Shown here: positions 21,284 to 31,751 of the stretch, piece by piece
Layout of the letters: each line of letters begins with the position of its first letter
Numbering within the stretch: the stretch's first letter is position 1
Notes under the pieces: model-generated
The model's database searches: none
The model's input: the letters and a program-made list of their open reading frames with translations, nothing else
What the model was told of the DNA's origin: nothing
NCBI GenBank assembly: GCA_000442125.1
Contig: KE546969.1
Location: forward strand, 1,550,001 to 1,614,000
Length of the DNA stretch: 64,000 bases
Source: Opeltia flavorubescens
Taxonomy: Eukaryota; Ascomycota; Lecanoromycetes; Teloschistales; Teloschistaceae
Direction: 5' to 3'
Position numbers and translations under genes: made by a program

Positions 21284-23266
21284 ATGAGGTCTCTCAATTT
21301 CTTTCGAGGCTTGCTCGCGGCCAGTACTATCTTCGCCGCCTCCATTGCAGCTCCAGCTTTAAACTCCGAACTCGCACCGCTCGAGAGTCTCAGAGCAATT
21401 CCTCAAGGATGGCATCAAGGCCGGTCTCCACCTGCCGCCAAACGTCTTCGTTTCCGGATAGCATTGAGACAAGAGAACGCCTATCAATTTGAACAGCATG
21501 TTCTCGCTATCAGCACACCAGATCATCCCCAGTATGGAGAGCACATGAGCCGTGAGGATCTCAAGGCGATGCTTAGGCCAAGCCCTGACGCGTCTTCGGC
21601 TATCCTACAATGGCTTCGTACCGAGGGTGTACCGTCTTCAGACATTAAAAACGATGGGGACTGGATCAACTTCTATGTATCTGCCACCGAAGCTGAGAGA
21701 ATCATGGACACCAAATTCTATTACTATTCCAACTCGGTCAATGGCATGGAGAGAATACGTACCCTTCATTATTCTGTACCGCAGGCTCTTCACAAGCATA
21801 TCCACATGATTCAACCAACCACTCGATTTGGTCAGATAAACCCTCAACGCTCGACAATCTATCAGCACTTCGAGATTGGTGAATCAAAAGGTGCGATTGG
21901 CCAGTATAAGAGCAGCTCATTGAACGCGACGTTCTGCAACTCTACCATCACTCCTCAGTGTCTTCGTGATCTCTATCACATTGGGAACTTTCGAGGTACA
22001 GCGAAGAACGGTAGGCTAATTTTATTACGTTCGGATCTTTGTCAGATTTGCTAACATAGCGTAGGAAACAAGATTGGTGTATGCGGTTACCTCGAAGAAT
22101 ATGCAAAGTTCAATGACTTCTCTGCTTTCACTGCCAAATACGCTCCATATGCTGCGAAAGAGAATTTTACCTACGTCTTGATCAATGGTGGTCTCGCGAC
22201 CCAGGACGACACAGTAGATGATGATGTAGAAGCCAATCTCGACGTTCAGTATGCTTATCCGCTCTCGTATCCGACACCTGCTTTCTACTATAGCACGGGT
22301 GGCAGAGGCGAACTTGTACCGGACCTTGATCAACCTACAGCGGCGGATAACCAAAATGAGCCATATCTGGATTTCTTGCACTATATTCTCGCACTCCCCG
22401 ATTCAGAACTTCCCACAACTCTGACGACGTCATACGGCGAAGACGAGCAAAGCGTCCCTGAGCCATACACCAACATGACTTGCAGTCTTTTCGCGCAGCT
22501 AGGAGCTCGGGGTGTCTCGGTTCTCTTTTCGAGCGGTGATACTGGCCCAGGTAGTGCTTGTCAGACCAATGATGGCAAGAACACTACAAGACTCTTGCCC
22601 ATCTTCCCAGCCGCATGCCCTGTACGTTTCTTCTACTACCGTTCGCTTATGACTGGCTGACCTCTGTAGTATGTAACCTCTGTGGGCGGTACCTACCGTG
22701 TTCAACCAGAGCGCGCTATCGCCTTCTCTTCCGGTGGCTTTTCGGACAGATTTCCACGACCTGCGTACCAGGATGCTGCAGTGACTACATACCTCAACTC
22801 GATTGGCGATACTTTTAAGGGTCTGTACAATCCGAACGGTCGTGGTTTCCCAGACGTCGCTGCTCAAGCCTATAACTTCACTGTCATCGATCAGGGTGCC
22901 GAAATTCGCGTGGGTGGTACAAGGTACGATCTGCATGCTTAGTTTTTCCTACGCATATATTGACAAGTTACCAGTGCCTCGTCTCCTGCTTTTGCTGGGA
23001 TTGTATCGCTTCTTAACGGCGCACGACTTGCCGAGGGCCGTAAGCCTCTCGGCTTCTTGAATCCCTTCATCTACAAGTACGGTTACCGGGGTCTGACCGA
23101 CATCGTTGATGGCGGATCAAAGGGCTGTACAGGCAGAGATATCTACTCTGGTCTCCCTACCCCGATTGTGCCAGGTGCTGGTTGGAATGCTACGAAAGGA
23201 TGGGATCCAGTCACAGGCTACGGTACACCCAATTTCCCGGTGCTACTGGCATTATCGCAGATATGA
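21284..23266 (+). CDS. Secreted sedolisin, tripeptidyl-peptidase-like (S53)
   Basis: Four exons, 21284-22010, 22065-22621, 22670-22923, 22975-23266, sum to 609 residues. A signal peptide ([18 protein letters not shown]) is followed by a Pro-kumamolisin activation domain (to about residue 195, with [15 protein letters not shown]), then the catalytic domain. Acid residues Glu and Asp lie in [15 protein letters not shown] (about 295-301), the oxyanion-region Asp in [10 protein letters not shown], and the nucleophile Ser in [12 protein letters not shown], created across the last intron (about residue 513). A Ca-binding-type end D-IV-GGS..G and [11 protein letters not shown] is present. The family releases tripeptides or acts as an endopeptidase at acid pH. 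Several N-glycosylation sites. Next gene downstream is also a secreted peptidase. Confidence 0.95.
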
Positions 23267-24063
23267 ATAAGCGTGCGTTGTCTGCATTGAACGATGTAAA
23301 ATTCGACAGAAGCTTTGTACTCAGCTCAATGCTTGTTGCTGTGGATGTTTCGCCTTACAGCATAGAGACTTGTATATAGAGGGGTACAAAAATTGCAGCT
23401 TGCTGGTTTTGCAGCCTAAATGGGTCTCCAATCACTGCACCGTTCTTCATACTTGCTGGCATAGATGTATCTGCTATGCCAGTGTTGTTGGCGTGAAAGA
23501 TTACCCATATCTAAAAGGCGGAAAGCTCCACCGAGAGCTCCAGCATTGTGGTGAAGACCGAAGTGTAAGTGACATATCTATTGTTTCGAAACGGCGTAAA
23601 CTATTTAGTGCTTGGACATCGGTCACTAGTGACTAGGGCAATGCTTGATGGAACGAAATGGATTCCATCATCCGAGGGATTCACAGCCTTCCATTCCTGG
23701 GTAAGACACGCGATAAAAGAGGAGACTGACAACCGCTGCTACGCTCAAAGGGCAGCTCATTGATCCACCCATAAGGGCACCTTCCTTTCGGCGACAAGTA
23801 CAGACGCTGTCTATCAGCATGGCCGGGATATTCCTACGTGAACTGGGACTATGCAGTGTAAGTACGCAAGCTCGTGGGCCGACCTTAGCCAGATCGAAGC
23901 TATGCCATGATCATGGGTAGTGGTACCTGCCGATGATGTCGATGCTGCAGCTTCGGTGCAAGCTGCCGGGAGAATATTTGAAGTCGTACCTTCCCAGTCT
24001 ACCTTCGTAGACGTTTAAACATTTCTGTACTCGCCAGAAGTTGCAATTTCAAGCACTATCACC
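23267..24063. other. Intergenic between the two secreted peptidases
   Basis: About 800 bp with the sedolisin 3' end and the carboxypeptidase promoter. A long stop-free stretch (23370-23763) shows no protein-like composition. No gene is supported. Confidence 0.45.
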
Positions 24064-26033
24064 ATGCGCATTTCTACTTTTCTCANCATCTTTTCGGCAG
24101 TAAGCCTCGTAACAGCAAGAAGTGCACGTCATGTGGGGAAAAAGGACTTCCAGAAGCCGGCTGCGAGGTTAGAAGCAAGGCAGCCAGTCGAACAGTTTTC
24201 TTCACGATTCTCCCAGCATCAGAATCAGAAGCGACAGTCTTCCTATCTAAATGAGAATTCGCAGAGTAATCTTCATCCTTTTTCCATGTCCTTCATCAGC
24301 TGATTTCTCCTTCAAGAGTTCGTTGTCAATGGCTCTGCCCTTCCTGACGTAGACTTTGACATTGGTGAATCTTATGCCGGCCTTTTGCCCATCTCTTCAG
24401 CTGCCAACGAGACGCGTGAACTGTACTTTTGGTTCTTCCCATCTTCCAATCCGCTAGCAAGCGATGAAATCACTATTTGGCTCAATGGTGGCCCCGGTTG
24501 CAGTTCACTTGAAGGCTTCCTGCAGGAGAATGGGCCTGTCTTGTGGCAATACGGCACCTTTGCTCCGGTTCCAAATCCGTACACTTGGGTCAATCTGACG
24601 AGGTAGGTAACGTTCCAGCCCTTTGACGAAGTACCGACATTTCTCAAAGGATTATTCTTACAATATGATTCTGTACCTGCATGTTGTTATGAGTTGAGCA
24701 CTAGCTAATTGGCTGATATAGCATGGTATGGGTGGAACAACCCGTTGGAACCGGCTTTTCGCAGGGAACACCATCCGCAACGAATGAAGATGAAGCAGCG
24801 GCGCAATTCCTCGGATTCTTCAAGAACTTTGTCGATACATTTGCTCTGCAAGGCCGAAAGGTTTTCATTACAGGAGAAAGCTATGCTGGATACTACGTCC
24901 CCTACATTGCAAACGCAATGCTCAATGCGAATGATACGACCTATTACGACGTCCAGTCAATTATGATCTACGATCCTAGTACAAGCACAGATACCGTTCA
25001 AGAGCAGAGTATGTGAAAACTACCCAACTCGAGGTATGGCATTTGTTCGTACTGACGATTGCAGTCCCCGCCGTTGCATTTGTCGATGCGAACGCCAATC
25101 TCTTCTCCCTAAACAAGACTTTCACCGACGACATTCACGCACGTGCCGAGTCCTGCGGATACGTAAGTCTAGATTCTCGAATGTGTCCTAAGTTGAAAAG
25201 ATGGTTGCTAATTTTCCTCTCTCCTACAGACATCCTTCCTCGACACCTATCTGACCTTCCCACCTCCCGGCCCTCTCCCAAATCCTCCCAACTCCAGCAT
25301 CGAAGGCTGTGATGTCTTCACCGATATCTTCGACGCCGTCTCCCTCATAAACCCTTGCTTCGACATCTACCAAATCGCAACCACTTGCCCCCTGCTCTGG
25401 GATGTGCTCGGCTTTCCCGGCTCCTTCGACTACCTCCCCGCCGGCGCGGAAATCTACTTCAACCGCACTGACGTCCAGCAAGCTATCAACGCTCCCGTTC
25501 AGCCCTGGGCCGAATGCTCCAATGGTGTCTTGGACACAGATACTTCGCCTCCATCTGGCCTTTCCATCTTACCTTCGGTGATTGAAAGGTTGGAGAGGAC
25601 GGTCATTGCGCATGGGTCGTTGGATATGATTTTGATAGCTAACGGCACGCTTCTGATGATTCAGAATATGACGTGGGGTGGCATGCAAGGGTTTCAGGAA
25701 GCTCCGACGGAGGAGTTCTTTGTGCCGTATCATAGTGAGGCGAGCCTGAGCACGTTGGCGGGTGCGGGCGTGTTTGGGACGACGCACACGGAGAGGGGGT
25801 TGACGTGGGTCGAGGTTGCGCTGTCGGGGCATAGTAAGTTTTCTCTTCCTACTGTTTCTGCTCCGATAAGGGAGAGGCTTTGGACACAATGCTAATGGTG
25901 CTGTGTGACAGTGGTTCCGCAGTATGCGCCTAGTGCTGCGTATCGACAGTTGGAGTTCTTGTTGGGAAGGATTGATAGTTTGACGGAGAAGGGGGGCTTT
26001 ACGACTCAGCCGGGTAACTTTACTATGAGGTGA
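24064..26033 (+). CDS. Secreted serine carboxypeptidase (S10)
   Basis: Six exons, 24064-24265, 24317-24602, 24722-25008, 25065-25162, 25230-25833, 25912-26033, give 532 residues. Signal peptide [17 protein letters not shown] (one residue unresolved because of the ambiguous base at 24086). S10 landmarks: [14 protein letters not shown], the nucleophile Ser in [12 protein letters not shown] (about 215), Asp in [13 protein letters not shown], and His in SGHMVPQYAP, which is rebuilt across the last intron. The family removes single C-terminal residues at acid pH. Multiple N-glycosylation sites fit secretion. The coding strand turns from C-rich to G-rich near 25570. It follows the sedolisin in the same orientation. 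Confidence 0.95.
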
Positions 26034-26269
26034 AGGAATGGGGGATAAGGATAGGGAGGAACGCGAGACTACCTAAGATTGTACATAGGCCTCTCTGGCA
26101 AGGATTAAATGCTATATGAACGAGAATGGAAATGCGTGCATATCGATAGTTTGCTTTGAGGCTTTTCACATCAGTATCTTATGTACACGTCGCTCGCAGT
26201 GATGTATTCGGCACTTCGACGTTCTGGCAATTGTATGTACAGCTTTTGCTCCTCTCGCCCAGTCTTTCT

Positions 26270-27707
26270 TCACTTCCCCTTTTTCCTCTCCTTGACAGCC
26301 TTAGCGTCCTCATCCGCAACCAAAGCCTCCACATCCCTCTCCCTCTGCCACCCTCTCACGCTCTCCATGATCTCGTCCAAACCCATCCCCCCCTCCAAGA
26401 TATCGTCCAATTGATTCAACGTAAACCCGCTCCGATGGTCCGTCACCCGCTGCTGCCCCCAATTATACGTCCGCACCTTGTCGCCCCTGCCCATCCTCGC
26501 GACCCCCACAACACTGACGCGCATCTGCGCCTTCTCTTCCTCCCGTGCCTCGCGTCTCTGCTGCGCGATCTTCGCACGGAGGACTTGCCATGCTTTCTGC
26601 CGGTTCTTGTGCTGTGAGCGGGCGTCTTGGATGGATACGACGGTGGAGGTCGGGATGTGTGTTAGCCGGATGGCGGAATCGGTCGTGTTTACGTGTTGCC
26701 CTCCTGCGCCGCGGGCGCGCATGACGTCTGTGCGGACATCGGAGGGGGAGATGTAGTAATCGCTACTTGGATCGTCGAAAGCTGATTCCTCCTCTCCACC
26801 TCCACCGCCACGATCCTCGTCGGGGAAACTGGGTAGCACGAGCACCGATGCGGCGGAAGTGTGCGTGCGGCCTTGAGTTTCTGTCGCTGGGACACGTTGG
26901 ACGCGGTGCACGCCGGCTTCACATTTCAGTCTCTCGTAGGCTCCCGGGCTGGAGATTTCGAGGATCGCCTCTTGGATTTCAATGGTGGAGTTGGATTTTG
27001 AGGATTTGGATGCGGAGGAGGAGTTGAGGTTTACGAGGTTTATGGTTAGGGAGTGGCGTTTGCAGTAGGATTGGTACATGCGTAGGAGGTCGCCGGCGAA
27101 GATCCCGGCTTCGGAGCCGCCGGCGCCGGGGCGGATTTCGAGGAGGCAGGGGAGGTGGGCGAAGGGGTCGGGGGGGATGAGGGTGGTTTGGAGGTCGTTG
27201 ATTAGGGTGGGGAGGGTGGTGGATGTTTGTTCGATCTCTTCCGCAGCGAGGGAGCGGAGTTCGGCGTCTGTGGAGGGGTCTTGGAGGAGTTGCTGGAGCT
27301 CGGTGACAGACTGTGAGATCGTCAATCAGATTCCAGAGCCGATGTAAAGGGGCGTTGGTTGGGTACTTTATTTGCTGCCTCCCATTCTTTTAATGCATTG
27401 GTGACTGTTGATAGCTCGCCTATCTTTCGGGCGGATTGCGAGTCGTAGCCTTCTTGGATTTCGCGTGAGAGCTTTTCATGCTCAGCCGCTATCGATTGGG
27501 CCCGCGCAAGTAGTGATGGTGAGATCTTTGAAGCTATAATTGGATGTTCAGTATATTAATTGTGAACAAAGGTCAAGATACTCTTCACTGACAAGTGCTC
27601 TGGAATCTTGTCCACCGCCATTGGCATTGCCAGATTGCTGCTGCTGCTCGCCGCTGAAGCACTTGATGAAAGAATTGATGATATGTCACCAGTCGGCGAG
27701 CGATCAT
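26270..27707 (-). CDS. MRF1: Mitochondrial peptide-chain release factor 1
   Basis: Three exons, 27707-27593, 27533-27367, 27310-26270, total 440 residues. The first exon gives a basic, aromatic presequence-like start (MIARRLVTYHQ..RFQST), typical of mitochondrial import. Then comes the PCRF domain (EIRPGAGGSEAGIFAGDLLRM) and the catalytic domain with the universal GGQ in GAGGQHVNTTDSAIRLTHIP. It hydrolyses peptidyl-tRNA at stop codons of mitochondrial ribosomes. The first donor is GTCAGT rather than GTAAGT; a start within the same exon in another frame (MPMAVDKIPEHL) is an alternative that would lack a good presequence. 392 bp head-to-head with the gamma-glutamyltransferase gene; converges with the carboxypeptidase. 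Confidence 0.94.
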
Positions 27708-28099
27708 GCTATGGCGGCTTGCAAACCCCCCTTGCAGCAAGCTTTTTGGCGTTGAAATCTAGCTTCTGAAACGCCAAGAAACCAGCTCCGAGGCTCTTCT
27801 ACGCCTAACTCTCCGATTTCCCAGAGATTTTACCATACCAAGTCATTTCCGTGTCAGATGCCGAATGCAACAGCCTGAATCTTTATGTGACGATCAGGGT
27901 AATAGCCGCCGAGATAGTCTCAATCTAGTTGAGGATGAAAGATAGACCCATGACGTCGAGTGGTCGATTTGTAACCCCGCTGTAAAGCTCTTACATTCGT
28001 TCAACAAATGTCATTTCTTTCTTTCATCCTGCTCGTCTTTCCATGATCTATCTGTCTCTTTTGTTTTGAACTGGTGCTGAGTGAATTAGAGCCATAATA
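27708..28099. promoter_or_regulatory. Divergent promoter, MRF1 / gamma-glutamyltransferase
   Basis: 392 bp between two divergent ATGs. Both promoters must lie here. No named factor site is clear. Confidence 0.5.
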
Positions 28100-29989
28100 A
28101 TGCCTCTCAATGCTCGCGCCATCTTTCCTTCCTCTGACCCAGAATTCATATCTTTCCCAAGTAGACGAAGTGTTGTTCACAGCGTCAATGGCATCATAGC
28201 ATGTACTCAACCTTTGGCCTCCCAAGCTGGTCAAAGAATCCTTCGAGATGGGGGCAATGCTGCTGATGCGGCAGTCGCTGTTGCCGCTGCCCTCAATATG
28301 ACCGAACCTTCGTCGACTGGCATAGGCGGTGACATGTTCTGCTTGTTCTACAATGCAGAGGAGAAGAAGGTGAGGGCGCTCAATGGGTCTGGACGGTCGT
28401 CGAAAAACAATTCTCTGGGTCAAATGCGGCATGATCTAGGTCTCAAGCCTGGGGAATTTGGAGACATACCTGTAACGAGCGTGCACTCAGTCACCACACC
28501 AGGGGCTGCAGCCGGGTGGGTCGATACGGTGAAAAAATTTGGAAGTGGGAAACTTTCTCTTGAACAAATACTTGCCCCCGCCATTGAACTTGGTGAGGAA
28601 GGCTTTCCAGTCTCGGAGCTAGCGTCTGTGTTTGTAAGTCGTAAAGTTCAATGATTCAAGCCTTCTTCCAACCAACAGAACTTTATCTAGTGGCGAGCGA
28701 GCGAGAAGGCGATCAAGAAAGCTTCACCAAACTTCGGGGAGATGCTGAAATCAGACAAAAATGCGCCGGATGGCAAAAGAGCGCCTCTGCCAGGAGAAAT
28801 AATGTGGAATCCTACATTGGCGAACACATTTCGCTTACTTGCAAAGCATGGAAAAGAGGGCTTCTATAGCGGCCCAGTTGCAGAAGCGCTAGTAAAGGTT
28901 TTGCAAGATCTTGGAAGTCACTTTGAGATGGATGACCTCACTTACCATGGACAACAAGGCAGCGAAGAAGTCCATGCAATCAAACTAAGATTCAATGGAC
29001 AACATATCGGTAAGGTTTTCAACCACCCCGTCGATGGGCAACCAGGCCGCTCAGCCGACGAAGAGGGTGTTGACATCTGGGAGCATCCACCAAACGGTCA
29101 AGGTCTTGTTGCCCTCATGGCATTGGGAATACTTGAAGAACTTGAGCGTACCAAACAAATTCCCACCTTCAAAGAATCAGACCACAATTCCGCCGCATAC
29201 CTCCATGCCGTCATTGAATCTCTCCGTATCGCCTTCGCCGATGGAAACTGGTTTATCACGGACCCCAATGTCGAAAAAGTGCCAACAGAAGGCATGCTCT
29301 CCCGTTCCTATCTCGCTACCCGAGCAAAACTCTTCAATCCGCAGAAAGCATCCGACATCATCGACCACGGCTCACCAGCCCGTAACCACAGCGACACTGT
29401 CTACTTCGCCGTTACAGACAAGCACGGTAATGCCGCCTCCTTCATCAACAGCAACTACGCTGGCTTCGGCACCGGCATAATCCCCAAAGGCTGTGGATTC
29501 ACGCTCCAAAACCGCGGCTCGAACTTTTCCCTCATAGAGAACCACCCGAATGTCCTCGCGGCCCGGAAACGACCCTATCATACCATCATCCCCGCTCTCG
29601 TCACTAATGCTAGCGATGGCACGCTGCACACTGTCTACGGCGTCATGGGCGGATTCATGCAACCGCAAGGTCATGTGCAGGTTTTGATGAATATGCTTAC
29701 GTTCAAGTATAATCCACAGGCTGCTTTGGACGCGCCGAGGATCTGTATAGGTGCGGGCACGCCTGATCAGGGGAAGGTGCTGGATCGGACGGTTTATCTG
29801 GAAGAGGGAATTGGAGAGGATGTGGTGGAGGGGTTGAGGAAGTTGGGGCATGAGGTTGAGGTTGTGAGGGGGTATGAGAGGGGGTTGTTTGGGAGGGGGC
29901 AGGTTATTAGGTGTCATGTCGAGGATGGGAAGAATGTATATAGTGCGGGGAGTGATCCTAGGGGGGATGGGGCGGCGGTGCCGGTTTGA
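28100..29989 (+). CDS. Gamma-glutamyltransferase family, likely intracellular
   Basis: Two exons, 28100-28633 and 28691-29989, giving 610 residues. The intron is GTAAGT..TCTAG; an in-frame TAG just before the acceptor fixes the splice site. Large-subunit motifs: DGGNAADAAVAVAAALN and GIGGDMFCLFYN; small-subunit autoprocessing Thr in NHSDTVYFAVTD (about residue 414), followed by NSNYAGFGTGI and an oxyanion-type GGFMQPQGHVQ. The family is an Ntn hydrolase that cleaves itself and transfers or hydrolyses gamma-glutamyl groups (glutathione-type). The start MPLNARAIFPSS has no signal peptide or anchor, unlike vacuolar yeast ECM38, so this resembles the soluble YwrD-like branch. Coding strand turns G-rich near 29660. 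Confidence 0.93.
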
Positions 29990-30346
29990 TTGGAATGGGA
30001 GGGCGTGAGATTGTTGGTTTTGAATACGTCGTGAATAGATGTGCATTGGAAAAGCCATGAGCCAGTATTTACCGAAATGAGTGATGATCTTAGCAGTTCA
30101 ATTCATAATTGGATGACGGATTCGACGAATTTCGTCGGTGCCTAAGCATGCCTTGATGTTCTCACAATGATGTTATGACGTGTTTGTATTCAAGATAGCA
30201 AAGCAAGCAATACTAATCAATGGCATCCAAGACCGTCATGACCCTAACCTTTCGGATGCTTCGTCTATCCCCATCGTAATCGCCACGCTATGCACCTCTA
30301 CCGTCCGTGCTATACGGAATATGGATGACTCTAAGAAAAAGCATTA
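29990..30346. other. Short convergent intergenic region
   Basis: 357 bp between two convergent 3' ends. No gene seen. A long reverse frame across 29372-30058 is a shadow of the G-rich tail of the glutamyltransferase. Confidence 0.45.
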
Positions 30347-31186
30347 TCAATTAAGACGACCTTTCTTCCCTCCACCAACCCCATCTCTACCATCGCCCAG
30401 GTCGCCGAGGCCGAAGTAATCGGTAAACTCGAATCTCCTCTTGGATCCAGCACCGGAGCCGAGACTTCTTCTACCCAGTGATGTTGCTGCCCGTGTATTG
30501 TGTCTTAAGGAGTGGCTGTTGTTGCGGTGAGGTGGCTTTGATTCTCGGGGGAGGACATTGACGCGGACCGCTGCTGATGCTGGCATGGATATTGGGGGGA
30601 TATTCTGTATTTCATGTTGCGATACGGTGCTAGTAGAGGAATCGGCAGGCGCCATGTCCATATCTTGGGGATAAGTATGTGATGATCGGAATGAAAAGAC
30701 CTCCGGTGCAGACGTAGGGGCTGAGGTTGGCGGTTGAGGCATGGGCGGAGCGGATGTGATCCGGATAGGGGATGATGATCCCGTATGTTGTCGTGACCGA
30801 AGAGTATCGTTGCTTGACTTATCCTGAACGACTGGTGAACTACTCCTTGCCCGCTTCTCGGTCTCCGCTCTGTCGTCATCGCTCTCACTGCCGGCGAGAC
30901 CGGGAGCACTACCGTCTAATCTCTCCGTGGCCCATTTCCGTACTTGCCATCCTTCACCATCTCCGAGCCCCAGCTTCTCTTTGTCGAGGAATGAGAGGAT
31001 GTCATCGAGGGCATCTTGGTATCCGGCCTGGCGTGCCCGGGATTCGTTTGACGCGGCTGTTTTGTAGAGGTTTGTTACCGAGAGTGCGGCTGTCTTGAAG
31101 GCTTGGAGGAGTTGCTCTGGAGGTTGAGTTGTGGTACGCTTTGGTGATCGAGGGAGCGAGGTGTTTAGGGATCTCATGGAATCCAT
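30347..31186 (-). CDS. HAPSTR1/C16orf72-like (UPF0472) protein
   Basis: A single exon of 279 residues. The N-terminal 90 residues form a helical conserved block (PEQLLQAFKTAALSVTNLY, then ARQAGYQDALDDILSFLD and WQVRKWATERLDG), which I match from memory to the fungal members of the UPF0472/DUF4588 family; the human relative HAPSTR1 partners HUWE1 in stress response. The remainder is Ser/Pro-rich and disordered, ending with a short conserved aromatic-acidic tail, KRRFEFTDYFGLGDLGD. No membrane segment; nuclear location is inferred from basic clusters. The family call is the uncertain part; the gene itself is solid. Confidence 0.75.
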   Translation of the reverse strand: MDSMRSLNTSLPRSPKRTTTQPPEQLLQAFKTAALSVTNLYKTAASNESRARQAGYQDALDDILSFLDKEKLGLGDGEGWQVRKWATERLDGSAPGLAGSESDDDRAETEKRARSSSPVVQDKSSNDTLRSRQHTGSSSPIRITSAPPMPQPPTSAPTSAPEVFSFRSSHTYPQDMDMAPADSSTSTVSQHEIQNIPPISMPASAAVRVNVLPRESKPPHRNNSHSLRHNTRAATSLGRRSLGSGAGSKRRFEFTDYFGLGDLGDGRDGVGGGKKGRLN

Positions 31187-31751
31187 GGCGGAGGAAGTAC
31201 CAGCGGACTGAACAGTGACGCGGACCTACTCTTCTACAGTAGAGATGAGGTCGAGTTGAAGTTGTTGCGGCAATGACTGGGGATATGAAACGATAAGCGG
31301 CTTCTTGGTGGGTTCGGTCCGATAATCGGCTATGGGTGATATTGGTGAAAGACGAAACAGACTTTGCTACAAGAGGAATGGAAGGTGCATAAATGAAGAT
31401 GTCAAAGACTGTGTATGATTATTATGTGGTCGCGGTAATCACTTGACGTTGGTTGAATATTAGAGAGTTGGGTGGTGACTGCTTTGTTGGCATTCATGAG
31501 ATGATCATCCCGATGTTTGCCGTACGCGGCTGATGCGGGCTCGCTTGCGTCTAATTTATTGATGAGGGATGAAGGGCTATTCCCCAGCAGATCTGTACGA
31601 GTTCTCTATTTCATCATTCTTTCCTTGTGCTTGATCGATGAGAAGTTGTCTCTAGTCACTTTAGAAATACTATTTTATACCCTCCCGCCATCATCTGCGC
31701 CATACTCTTCCATCTATTATCAAGCTTGTCTCGGCTGGATAATAAGAAATC
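31187..31751. promoter_or_regulatory. Divergent promoter, HAPSTR1-like / ISWI
   Basis: 565 bp between two head-to-head start codons. AT-richer than the flanking genes. No specific motif can be assigned. Confidence 0.45.

Noticed and set aside
26478-27347. Several plus-strand Arg/Pro-rich frames over MRF1
   Set aside because: They are shadows caused by the strong codon skew of MRF1, which carries the GGQ release-factor motif on the minus strand.
29372-30058. 228-codon minus-strand frame
   Set aside because: It lies over the catalytic subunit of the glutamyltransferase, which has clear family motifs; the reverse frame has none.
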